Assembly (NCBI GenBank): GCA_013416795.1
Contig: RQSC01000028.1
Coordinates: 153,275-217,274, forward strand
Direction: 5' to 3'
Length of the DNA: 64,000 bases
Source: Prasinococcaceae sp. CCMP 1430
Lineage: Eukaryota; Prasinodermophyta; Palmophyllophyceae; Prasinococcales; Prasinococcaceae
Shown here piece by piece: positions 31,871-40,935 of the stretch. The position numbers were made by a program, and so were the translations under genes. The notes beneath the pieces are model-generated. The model searched no databases. It had not been told where the DNA came from and worked only from the letters and a program-made list of their open reading frames with translations. Each line of letters opens with the position of its first letter. Position 1 is the first letter of the stretch.

Positions 31871-33351
31871 ATGACGATGCGCACCTGCGGCATGGCGGCA
31901 GGTGTCACCACCGTCGCCGTAGCGGCATTGGCTGCGAGTGCGAGCGCTTATGACTTCGCGTGCTCGAATGCCGGGTGCGAGTGCAGCGGGTCAAACTGCG
32001 GCAAGAGTGTTTTCCACTGGACGAGGTAAATGCGCCCGCGTGCAACGCGCCTGCGCGCAGGCACACGCACACGGTGTGTCGTGTGCTCGCTTTGCGTGTG
32101 CGAATCTCTCAAGGTGTCTGACATCCCGTGCTCTCCTCCTTAAAGCTGGTGCCGAGTTGACAAGATGTGCACGGGCGCCAACTATTACGACCCATGGTTC
32201 GGCAGGTGCGTGGGCGCGTGCGTGCACGGATATAGTTTGTCGGGTGCGATGACGTGCTCACATCACGCACACGCTCGCTTGCTAATGCCCCACCCACATA
32301 CACACGCGCGCTCCGCGACGTCCGTCCGCACACGTGCGCGTGTCTCTCCAGCCCCTACTGGTGGCAGGATTGCAACGCAGCCCCGCGCTGCGATGACGTT
32401 TCACCGCCCGTTTGTAGGCACTGTTCGGACATCTTCCCGCCGCCCACACCTAATGTCACTGAGGACGTTCCGCCGCCCGCACCCAACGCTACCGTCGAGG
32501 AAGAGGTTTCCACCGAGACCGAGGCAACTGCGGCCCTTCCCATGCCCGCGTCAGACACCTCAACGGATGCGATCGAGGATCCGAACTCGACTGCACCGAT
32601 CATCGTGGTTCCTCTCGACCTCCCTGACTGTGGGACTGCGCAGCAGGACATAGCTTTCTACTTTCGGCCGAGTGCAGGCGCCGGTGACAGCGGTGAGAAT
32701 GCGACGGCTGTGAGCAAGCAGGCGGGGACCGATCAGTCGACCCTCGACCTCATGGTCTCTTCGCGCGTCGCCATTGGCGCGCTCTCCGGAGCGCTCGACG
32801 ACTGTTCTGGGAACCCGCTCGCCACTGTTGGGGCTGACGGAGGTGTGCTCGGCGAGGCTGGCTTTGTTTGGCAGGCTGTCGACAGCAGCAACGGCCTGTT
32901 CGCGTTCGTCAACGCTGAGGGAGCAAGTGTCCCGCCAAACACCGTGCCCGCTCCTGACGCGGCACCGGGCACGGGCGATGCGCAGTCGACGGCATCCTCT
33001 GAGAACGGCGGCGACCCATCCGCGCCAATAAAGGAAGTCTCAGCCGCGACCCAGCTCGCGGCTGCGAAGCAGGCTGACGCAAACGTGTACGAGACTGTTG
33101 TGTTTGGCAACCGTACATTTCACCTCTTCTCCCGGCTGCACTTCGACCTACCCACGCGAGCAGCCTGCGCACAGGAGCCCATGGGCGTGGCGGTATTCGC
33201 GCACTCTGCGCTGTCCGGCGCGATCGTATCCACTCAGTGCACGCCAGGCGAACCCGAGCAGTTTGGCCCTGCTGGTAATGCCTCCAACGCCCTGGCCGAA
33301 GAGGAGCTCAACGGAGAGGCGGCAGCCATCGCAGCGGCGAAGAGCCCGTGA
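31871..33351 (+). CDS. secreted Cys-rich protein of unknown function
   Basis: Exons 31871..32025, 32146..32205 and 32352..33351 give 404 residues. The middle 60-bp exon fits in phase on both sides. A signal peptide is clear (AAGVTTVAVAALAASASA then YDFACS). The N-terminal 70 residues carry many Cys (YDFACSNAGCECSGSNCG, WCRVDKMCTG, WWQDCNAAPRCDD, CRHCSD) and aromatic residues, a small disulphide-bonded module. A Pro/Thr-rich linker with NxT sites (PNVTEDVPPP) follows. The C-terminal 250 residues form an acidic domain containing LDDCSGNPLATVG, VFGNRTFHLFSRLHFDL and AVFAHSALSGAI. No family was recognised. An extracellular role is inferred only from the signal and cysteines. Confidence 0.68.
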
Positions 33352-33521
33352 GGGCGCCGAGCTGAAGCGGACACCACACCAGCCAGAGGCGGCCCTACCA
33401 TGAAGCCGGATGAGAGAGAGAGATGCCGATTCGTCACTGTGATATGATTAAAATGCCTTCATTTCGAACTGCCCGCACGAAGTCGAACGCTCCTCGCGTT
33501 CGAGTCATGCCGCATGCGCGG

Positions 33522-35732
33522 TCACGCGACCACGAGGCCTGGAATGTCGCGCGCCAGCACCCTCTCCCACTCGGTGAGCACGCTCACAATCAAAGCGCCG
33601 TCGGATTCGAGATCGACGCACAGCGGTGCGAGCGCCTTGAGGACAAGTTGGCGCGAGAGGCCCTGGGACGCTTGCAGCGCCTGTGCCGTGTGCGCGCACG
33701 TGAGCGTCCCCTTCTCAGCGAGCACCCGACCGACGAGCTCGGCCACACGTGCCTGATCGAAGGTGAGGGAAACCTGGGGTAGCGTGAGCGCGTGCGTGCG
33801 CGCGTGTGCATGCGCGTGCGCATTGCAGGAGTGCGAACATGAGACTGTCAGCAAGACAGGATGCAGGTCCTTGCGCTGGCGCCTGCTTCATCCTGTCGTT
33901 GCGCGTGCGCGCGACGTACACATTTCACCACCCTGCCGAAATCGGCTGGAACCATGCCCTCGATGACCGCTCGCCAGTGGTCATCAGCAAGCTTCGCGGA
34001 TAGAAGCGCAAAGTCGTCGTATGTGCGTTCCATTTCCTGGAGGAGCGCTTGGACGCTCGGCGCCGCCGATGGCGCCACCGCGAGTGTCTCTTGCGTCACG
34101 CCCACCAACGCTCCTACATCGCCGCCGGCGTCCTGCTCCCCATCGATGCTGGTGGCATTTCCACCGAGCACGGCTTTGCCGATGTCCAACTCTACCGGCT
34201 TTTCGAAGGAAGGTTGTTGAAGAAAGTTTTCCGGCACGGGCGGTGCGCTGGGCGCATCCACCTGTGCGGGCGCGCCTGGCTGCAAACAGGCATCCGGCTC
34301 CAAGGGCACGCCCGGTTGTGCCAACTGCGTCGGGGGTGCCGACACCTGGACTGCCGGTTGGGCGATGACAACCGGCACCACACCAGGAACCTCAGGAACG
34401 ATGCGCATATCGCACTCGATCTTAGGATTGGTGATGCAGCAGGCCGTCTCAGCGACCATCTGCAATCTGTGCGCCACTGCTAGCACACTGCCCGCGTAGG
34501 AGTAGGATGCGCCAGGAGATACCCGCGACGGGATGGAGGTGCTACGCCCGAGCGTGGCATGGACGTGCCCGTACGCGACAGCGCGCGCGGCAGCCGGATT
34601 CGCTTTCTTCTGCTGCTTGATCGCCTTCATGGCCTCCTTATCGCGATTCTGAGCACCGTGCAGCGAGCGCGGATCGATGCTGCTGCTGCTCACCGTTGTA
34701 TGCTGTGAGTTAGAGTGGCCACCTGCGAACCATCGAATCATCTCATGCACGCCGACCTTCACCATTTCGACCTCGGTGGTACTCTCGTTCAAGAGGGCGA
34801 CTGTCGCGTTGATCGTCGCCCCGCGACAAACGGCCGTGTCGCTCACAGCGGCACCTAGCGTCATTTCGCCTCTGTTGACACAGCAGCAAAAGTTGACGCT
34901 CTGCGTGTCGGGCTGGAGGAACGCGGGCATGACCTGCGCCAAAATGGGCGCCGCCACCACCGTCATCGGCGCGTTCGCGCGCACGTCACCCACGAAACGC
35001 TCGGGACGATAAAAGCGCGCGTGCACGTAGTAGCGGATGGCGCAGTCGCCACCGCCTCCGTGCGCAACCTGCACGCGCGTGCACGGCCGAGGGTGAGCAC
35101 ATGCGCATTTGCATCAGCCCGACAGCTGGCGCAGGCGCTCGCTCCTTCATGCGCCTAGACGCGCGCCACAGGGAGGAACGCGCGCAACGCACCATGGACT
35201 CAGGCAAGTTGACCGGTAGCGTCACCTGGAATGGGTGCGCGTACTTGCCAGGCAAGACCGAGCCGCCACCATACGAGGCGAGCGGCACGTCGAGCTCGAG
35301 CAGCCGGCGGCGAGCGTACGCATGGTGATGCCGCACGTGTGTTCGCCTGTTTTTGCCTGTGCCCGTCGTGTGGGTCGTCGTCCAGTGCGTGTGCGCGTAC
35401 TCCTCGCCGATAATCTGCGCGCTCGCGCGGTCGCATGAATGCGTGTGCGCGTGAGCAGTGCACAGTGGTTGCAGGAACGCGCGCGCACTCACGCGCCTTG
35501 TCGCACCCGAACATGCTCAGACCTGAGCAGGCAGCGACACGGCTCGGCAAGCAGCGCCTACGCGCACGCGTGCGCACGCGCTACGCACCTCGATGCGCAG
35601 CTCAGTCGCGTTGCACTCGCTGCGCACGTCGGCGTACACGCACCCGGCGAACGCCTCCCCCGCGGCGACGCGCTCTGGAACCTGCACGTGCAGCGCTGCG
35701 GGCTTGCCCTTGAACAGCTCCGCGATGAACAT
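33522..35732 (-). CDS. arrestin-fold protein (alpha-arrestin-like) with Pro-rich C-terminus
   Basis: Exons (complement) 35732..35589, 35414..35193, 35068..33920 and 33773..33522 give 588 residues, every junction in phase 0. The N-domain begins MFIAELFKGKPAALHVQVPE and continues IIGEEYAHTHWTTTHTTGTG. YGGGSVLPGKYAHPFQVTLP matches the typical GxxxFPF-type arrestin strand, and CAIRYYVHARFYR follows. The C-domain has NFCCCVNRGEMTL and CRGATINATVALLNEST (the usual xPGxxI/V strand). Arrestin-like proteins act as adaptors linking membrane cargo to ubiquitin ligases or coats. A Pro/Gln-rich linker (about residues 350-420) and a helical C-terminal segment (WRAVIEGMVPADFGRVVKCV then VSLTFDQARVAELVGRVLAEK) follow. 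The ATG at 35732 is preferred because the fold starts immediately. Confidence 0.82.
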
Positions 35733-35908
35733 GTCCCAACCCTTCCGTTCCACGGCGCGCCTTGCGCCACTTGTGCCGCCGACGAGCGGCCGCGCCGTCC
35801 TGGCCCATGAGCACGCACGCGCGCGTGTGCGCGCCGGCCGGCCCCGAGGGGAACTCGGGGAACCGCTGCATTCCCTCCGAGGCGAACGCCGCATCGCAAC
35901 TTTCGGCG

Positions 35909-35943
35909 TTTAGGGTTGGGTTTCGACAAAAATAGTTAGGGTT
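35909..35943 (-). promoter_or_regulatory. telo-box-like pair upstream of arrestin gene
   Basis: On the gene's strand this reads AACCCTAAC and AACCCAACCCTAAA, two copies of an AACCCTAA-like motif 180-210 bp before the ATG. Similar elements occur at 25491, 54420 and 54695, all near gene starts. In plants such boxes sit in promoters of translation and housekeeping genes. Function here is inferred. Confidence 0.4.
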
Positions 35944-35985
35944 ACAATATGACACATCACATCCGCGGCCGCCGCCCCTCCTCAG

Positions 35986-37644
35986 TCAGTTGGCGTCCTC
36001 GAAGTCATCGCTGTACTTGATCTCGAACGACATGCCGTCCTTGATCTCCTCCGCGCTCAGCGAGCCGACGTTCTTGAGAAGGCCGATGACGTGCTCGGGA
36101 TCCTTGGTGGCCATGCCGCCGAGGAGCTTGAACTTGTGGTCGAGGATGTCGAGCAGGGGCGCGTCGGTGTTGCGCGCGTGGCCAGCCGGGTACATGACCA
36201 TGCCGCTGGACTCCCTGACGCCGTCCTTGGTGATGAGCTCCACCGAGGTGGGGATGCCGTCGGGGTAGTTGTCGTCGTACTCCTTGCCGCCATGGGTGAA
36301 CTTGATCTTCTGCATGAGCGCGCGCGTGGCCTCGTCGAAGATGGCCGGCTTAGAGTAGTCGTAGGGGTCGAGCATCAGCTGCGTCCAGCCAACCTCGCCC
36401 TGGGTCATGGCCTTGCGCATGAGCGTGGAGATGATGTACGCCATCGAGTGGTCGGCCGACTGTCGAGTGGCGGGCTTCATCTTCGCGGGGTCGCCAATGA
36501 TGCCGTAGGCGGGCTCGTAGGCGATCAGATTGAGCTCCTCCATGGTCTCGATGCGCTCGAGGATCGGCTTGGAGGTGTCGAGGAGGCTTGGGGCCTTGGG
36601 CAGGAGGTTCATGACGCCCTGGATGGCACCCGCCGACTGGTGCTCGTACAGGCCGAGCTTGAAGTGCATGCCCATGATGGTGAAATCATCGCCCGAGTTG
36701 GAGAGCTCGAGGTCGAAGGGCGCCTCGTACTCAGGCCCGAGGTTGGGCTCGACGCCCACCTTCTGCAGCATCTGGCCGGGCCCCTCGAACAGCCGGAAGA
36801 TGGCCTCGGGGTTTCGGAAGATGTCGCGCGGGCCCATGAAGCCGGCCATCGAGCGCTTGACGGACACGACGGCGGCCTCCGACGATATGGCGGCCGATGC
36901 GCCCTTGGAGTCCGAGAGCTGCTTGCCGGCACGGATCGCGCGAAACGGCACGTGGTGGGCGACGACCATGCCGATGGCCGACTCGATCTGCTCCTCGCTC
37001 GCGCCCTTGAGCGCGCCGTACACGGCAGCCGACGCGATCGCGCCGTGAACGACGTGGTCGATCTTGTACGACTTCAGCGAGAATACCTCGGCCAGGCGCC
37101 CGCGGATCTCGTCGAGGCAGATCATCGCGTCGAGGGCGGTCTTGCCGTCGAGACCTTCCTCCTGCGCGGCCGCCATTACCACCGGGTAGAAGTCGTTGTG
37201 GCCGAACTCGCCGGCCTTGTGGCCGCGCTCCGGGCGATAGCCGAAGTTGGTGCCGTTGGAGTCCCACTCGCGCACTGCAGACGAGTTGGCCAGCACCGCC
37301 TTCTCGGCAGGCACGCGCGCCCCACCGCCGCCGATCAGTGTCGCCGCCGAGCCGGGTACGGCGCTGTACGCGAGCGCCTCGTTCCGCAGCACCGTTGGCG
37401 CATTGGTGCGCAGGGCGATGGCGGAGGCGCCGCACAGGTACGAGTCGGCAAAGAAGAGCGCCGTGCGGTCGCACACCGCCTGCGACGGCGATCCCTTCCC
37501 CGCGACGAAGTCCTTGGCGTACTTTGCGATGCCGAGCGCCTGGTTGGTGCCGCGCCCGAGAAAGACGGCCTCCGACGCCGTCGAGAGGCCGCGCGCGAGT
37601 GCCGCGCCAGCCGGGCGCGCCTTGGACCCCATCGCTGCCGCCAT
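35986..37644 (-). CDS. PRPD: 2-methylcitrate dehydratase (MmgE/PrpD family)
   Basis: This 552-residue intronless gene encodes a protein that dehydrates 2-methylcitrate to methyl-cis-aconitate in the methylcitrate cycle, which removes propionyl-CoA. MmgE/PrpD features visible are FADSYLCGASAIALR, VLANSSAVREWDSNGTNFGY, GHNDFYPVVMAAAQ, DHVVHGAIASAAVYGALKGA, MVVAHHVPFRAIRAGKQL and SMAYIISTLMRKA, and the length agrees with fungal and bacterial PrpD forms (about 480-560). The N-terminus (MAAAMGSKARPAGAALARGLST) looks like a mitochondrial presequence, the normal site of the pathway. Start is the outer of two in-frame ATGs. Lack of introns contrasts with neighbours and is compatible with acquisition or retroposition but proves neither. 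Methylcitrate synthase and methylisocitrate lyase are not in this window. Confidence 0.9.
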   Translation of the reverse strand: MAAAMGSKARPAGAALARGLSTASEAVFLGRGTNQALGIAKYAKDFVAGKGSPSQAVCDRTALFFADSYLCGASAIALRTNAPTVLRNEALAYSAVPGSAATLIGGGGARVPAEKAVLANSSAVREWDSNGTNFGYRPERGHKAGEFGHNDFYPVVMAAAQEEGLDGKTALDAMICLDEIRGRLAEVFSLKSYKIDHVVHGAIASAAVYGALKGASEEQIESAIGMVVAHHVPFRAIRAGKQLSDSKGASAAISSEAAVVSVKRSMAGFMGPRDIFRNPEAIFRLFEGPGQMLQKVGVEPNLGPEYEAPFDLELSNSGDDFTIMGMHFKLGLYEHQSAGAIQGVMNLLPKAPSLLDTSKPILERIETMEELNLIAYEPAYGIIGDPAKMKPATRQSADHSMAYIISTLMRKAMTQGEVGWTQLMLDPYDYSKPAIFDEATRALMQKIKFTHGGKEYDDNYPDGIPTSVELITKDGVRESSGMVMYPAGHARNTDAPLLDILDHKFKLLGGMATKDPEHVIGLLKNVGSLSAEEIKDGMSFEIKYSDDFEDAN

Positions 37645-37945
37645 CCGCACGCGCGGGGCGGGGTGGGGGCAACGAAAAGGAGAGCGATCAGACGGGAGGA
37701 TGCGAGGGGCGCCTCCCTCTCGCCCGTTGTGGCGTCGGCGCCCGCGCCCCCCCCCCCCTCCCCCCCTCCCCCCAAAACGCCAACGCTGCTGTTGCTGCGT
37801 GGCGGCACGCGATTCCCCCTCGTTCCCGCCGCGCCAAGCGCATTCGTTTTGACTCACAAAACACTGATATTCAGACTCGAACTCACGTGGGGGGCCTGCG
37901 CGCGGCCGAGCTCAATTCGAATCGAACGCCGCAAAAATAAACCCT

Positions 37946-38521
37946 ATGTACGACTCGAAACCCCAACACGCGAAACACCCAAACCTCAACACGTTCTTTC
38001 TGCGGGCCGCGCGCGCCGCGCCGCCGCCACAGCGCGGGCGGGCGGGTGTCGCTCGAGTGCTGCTCGCGCGCCCAGGAGGCGGCGCGTCGCGCGGAGCTGC
38101 GGGCGCTGCGGGTGGGCCGGGCGAGGTGGGCGGGGTGGGCGAGGTGGGTGAGGCTGACGGCGCGGAGCTACCCGAGCACGTGGCGGACGAGGATGAAATC
38201 GAGGCGAAGCGCATGGCGGCCCGGATGGCGAAGGTGATGGGGGGCGTGTCAATGAGTACACTCAAGCAGGAGCGCGACGCTGGGATCGAAGCTCTCGTCG
38301 CCGCGCGCGTGCGGCTGCGCTCCGATCGCGACGGCACCCTGCCCGCCGCGGCACTCGCCGCGCTGCTCGCTGAGCGTGACAGCGGCGCGGCTGTCGGCGA
38401 CCTAGCTGCCAGGTATGACGTTGACGAGGAAACGCTGCGGACTGCGCTGTTGCACGTGTGCTACATTCGGCCTGTCGTGATCGAACGGGTGGAGAATGAG
38501 GCACTGCCACCTATGCGATAA
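37946..38521 (+). CDS. hypothetical small protein
   Basis: The open frame from ATG 37946 encodes 191 residues. The first 90 are Arg/Gly/Ala-rich and could be a targeting sequence or non-coding. The last 100 are more protein-like: EIEAKRMAARMAKVMGGVSM, TLKQERDAGIEALVAARVRL, AALLAERDSGAAVGDLAARY and HVCYIRPVVIER, mostly helical with a short helix-turn-helix-like section. A shorter start at the internal Met near 38214 is possible. It is divergent from the PrpD gene. I do not recognise it. Confidence 0.45.
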   Translation: MYDSKPQHAKHPNLNTFFLRAARAAPPPQRGRAGVARVLLARPGGGASRGAAGAAGGPGEVGGVGEVGEADGAELPEHVADEDEIEAKRMAARMAKVMGGVSMSTLKQERDAGIEALVAARVRLRSDRDGTLPAAALAALLAERDSGAAVGDLAARYDVDEETLRTALLHVCYIRPVVIERVENEALPPMR

Positions 38522-38694
38522 TACACTGCTGCACCACTGCGGACGAAGCACGCGCTCTCTCCAGCGCGCGCGTGCGAGCGCTACTGCTTGGCCCTCTAGT
38601 CCACGTGTCGGTGGCATGAATGCAATGGTACAGGTGGCATTTATCATTACAGTGTCGCAGCCGTCGCTGCTGCCGCGGCGGCGACGGCAGCAGC

Positions 38695-38740
38695 AGCGGG
38701 TGCAGTGTGTGTGTGTGTGTGGTGGTGTGTGGGGGGGTTA
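38695..38740 (+). repeat. (GT)n microsatellite
   Basis: A GTGTGTGTGTG run is followed by G7 in the 3' spacer just beyond the DNAJC17 stop codon. Confidence 0.7.
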
Positions 38741-38752
38741 ACCAGCTGCGTC

Positions 38753-39769
38753 TCAATGCGTGCCGCCGCCCGCAGCAGCAGCGGCGACATCCTCAGCGGC
38801 ATCCTGCTCCTCGAGCTCCTTCGCCAGGCGCTTGCGCTCCGCTGCCTGCCGCATTCGCTGCAGCACCATATCCTCGAAGCCCCGATGCCCCAGCGCCGTG
38901 GCAGTGGCGGGCTTGGCTGCCGCGGCCGGCTTTGCCGCTCCATGCTGCCCCTGCTGCTGCTTCTGCTGCGGCTGCGGCTTCAGCTCGGCAGCCGCCGCAG
39001 CAACCTTTGGTTGAGCGCTTTGACCGACCTGATACGACGGGTGCCTACTCACGGTGAGTGGCGCTTCCCGTCGGCCGCAGGTACCCGCCGCTGCCCTCGC
39101 TGCCGCCAGGTCGTCCGCCATGACGACCCATGCCACGCCCTTCTTCTTGCGCGCGCCGAGCAGGATGACGTCGTCGACGCCGCCATACGCGCTTAAAGCA
39201 ACACGCAACGCATCTGCGCCGTACTCGCCGAGCGCGAGTAGCCATGTGACCTTGAGCGTGCGCGCAATCTGCGGGTCGTCGTCCTCCGCAACGGTAGCCG
39301 CCGTGGGACCGCCGCCGCGCGCTGCCGCCCCGTCGCCGGCAGCGTCCCTCTCGCGCTTCGCGCGCAGACGCGCGAGCTCTGCCGCGAGCCTCGCCGCCGC
39401 CTCCGCCTCGCGGTCCTTCTCAACCGCAGCATTCCTCTCGCGCGCCTCGAGTTCCTCCATCATGCGCCGTCTCTTTGCGCTTTGCTGCATGCGTGCCGCC
39501 TCGCGCTCACGCCGGATGACGTACACGGCGTCGAAGGCCGCGCGCGCGGTCGCGTCGCAGAGCGCGTCATACGCCTTCTGAATCTTGTCGAACATCTCTG
39601 CGGCTGCCTCGCGCGCTGCTTCGCCCCCCTTGGCTTTGTCGGGATGGTGCAGGAGCGCCTGCCTGCGGTACGCCTTCTTGATCGCTGCGGCGTCGACAGC
39701 TGACGGGTCATCGCCGCCGTCGAGGCCCAGCAGCTCGTAGAAGTCAACGAAGCCCGCGGATGATGCCAT
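38753..39769 (-). CDS. DNAJC17: DnaJ protein with RRM, DNAJC17-like (splicing-associated co-chaperone)
   Basis: This is a 338-residue single-exon gene. An N-terminal J domain (about residues 8-75) has DFYELLGLD, IKKAYRRQALLHHPDKAKGG with the HPD tripeptide, and FDKIQKAYDALCD. A long charged coiled coil follows (REREAARMQQSAKRRRMMEE onward, about 85-150). An RRM-like domain comes next (about 170-245: TLKVTWLLALGEYGADALRV, then VDDVILLGARKKKGVAWVVM). J domain, coiled coil and RRM in this order are the layout of DNAJC17/Cwf23, which works with the spliceosome. The C-terminus is Gln/Ala-rich and ends with a short basic helix. The family usually lacks a Cys-rich zinc region, as here. Confidence 0.83.
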   Translation of the reverse strand: MASSAGFVDFYELLGLDGGDDPSAVDAAAIKKAYRRQALLHHPDKAKGGEAAREAAAEMFDKIQKAYDALCDATARAAFDAVYVIRREREAARMQQSAKRRRMMEELEARERNAAVEKDREAEAAARLAAELARLRAKRERDAAGDGAAARGGGPTAATVAEDDDPQIARTLKVTWLLALGEYGADALRVALSAYGGVDDVILLGARKKKGVAWVVMADDLAAARAAAGTCGRREAPLTVSRHPSYQVGQSAQPKVAAAAAELKPQPQQKQQQGQHGAAKPAAAAKPATATALGHRGFEDMVLQRMRQAAERKRLAKELEEQDAAEDVAAAAAGGGTH

Positions 39770-39984
39770 CACGGCGGCCGCCGCGGACGGTCGCGCGGCG
39801 GGCCGGGAGGCGCACGGGAGTCCCGTGCGTCCACTTGCTTCCCTCCCACCTGACGCCCTCGCTGCTCGCACACGGTGTGACGCGCCCCGAATCGGAACGT
39901 TCACATATGGCGGCCCTGGGGGCGATGCGCCACACTGCACGCCCCCGGCGGTGGCCGGGGTGGACATAGTCGGGGGTCGGGGCT

Positions 39985-40150
39985 GAGGCCCCGCGGGGTC
40001 GGGGGAGGGCGCTCACCCCCACCCCGCGTGGTGTTCTCGACCCTGCGGGGGGTCGCGAGGAGGCGCTCACCCCCTCCTGCGCGGGATTTCTCCGCCCTGA
40101 GCGGGATCGGGAGCGGGCGCTCGCCGCACTCAATCCCCCGCGGTGGGCTT
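39985..40150 (+). repeat. three-copy imperfect tandem repeat, 54-bp period
   Basis: A GGCGCTC(A/G)C(C) block recurs at 40009, 40063 and 40117, each preceded by a GGGTCG/GGATCGGGAG-type stretch. The array sits directly upstream of the WW-domain gene, ending about 20 bp before its ATG, so it lies in the promoter or 5' UTR. Confidence 0.65.
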
Positions 40151-40167
40151 CTCAGCTCTACGTCGTG

Positions 40168-40715
40168 ATGAGCGGTGGAGGGCTGTGGTCGACGCAGACA
40201 GAGCAGCCGACGGCGCCGACGGACCTGCCCAGTGGATGGGAAGCGTACTTCTCAGAGGAGTATGGGCGGTACTACTTCCACCACGGGGAGAGCGGTGCCA
40301 CGCAGTGGGTCCTGCCGCGCGCCCCCGGCCGAGAGCATGTTGGCTGGGTCGTGTCTCTCGTCGTGGCTACGCTCGTCGCCGCCGCTTTCTATTTCCGCAT
40401 CACGTACCTCCAGAAGGTGCGCGCGCTACGACGCAACGACGCCACGGCCTGGCGGGCGCTCAGCCCAGCAGCCACGACGCGTGCCTTTGCTGACCCATGC
40501 GCCGTCCCACGCGCTCGCGTTCCTTGTGCCCCATCGCTCTGTACCCACACCCGTTGCGTTGCCTTCCGCAGCACTACCCGGAGATGCTCAAGCCCACGCG
40601 CGTACGCAAGGAACGCGCCGGCAACCGCATCTCGGGCTTCGACAAGTTCAAGGCCTCCAAGCCGAGGGGCAAGATGTCGCAGGACGGCAAGGGCGGGCGC
40701 TCGGCAAACAGCTGA
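40168..40715 (+). CDS. WW-domain protein with one transmembrane segment
   Basis: Exons 40168..40416 and 40572..40715 give 130 residues. A WW domain (about 18-50) reads LPSGWEAYFSEEYGRYYFHH and ends TQWVLPRAP, with both Trp present. WW domains bind Pro-rich ligands. A transmembrane helix follows (VGWVVSLVVATLVAAAFYF, about 58-77). The C-terminal 48 residues are basic (KPTRVRKERAGNRISGFDKF). Order and size suggest a tail- or mid-anchored membrane protein with the WW domain on one face and the basic tail on the other. The 155-bp intron joins in phase. The family was not identified. Confidence 0.72.
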
Positions 40716-40935
40716 GGGCGACCGCCTCTTGCCGAGCGCTGATTCGCACGCTAATCCCTTGCACACACACACAAGCGCTGGCGAGCGCCTCACACGCGCA
40801 CGCGCGCGCTCGCCTGCGTGCGCTGCCCAGCGTGCGTCAAAAGTCACCCCGGTGGCTGATGTTTCATTATGATAAAGCGCGCCCTGCCGCCCGTACAGGG
40901 TGGGGGGTGGGGTGGGGTAGGGGCTAGAGCTAGAG

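Noticed and set aside
31460-31874. Extending the ARF-GEF to the stop at 31874
   Set aside because: Residues beyond 31460 are unlike the rest of the protein and run through a spacer with promoter-like motifs.
36091-38151. Plus-strand open frame of about 690 codons opposite PrpD
   Set aside because: Antisense reading of the PrpD gene with no domain and atypical composition.
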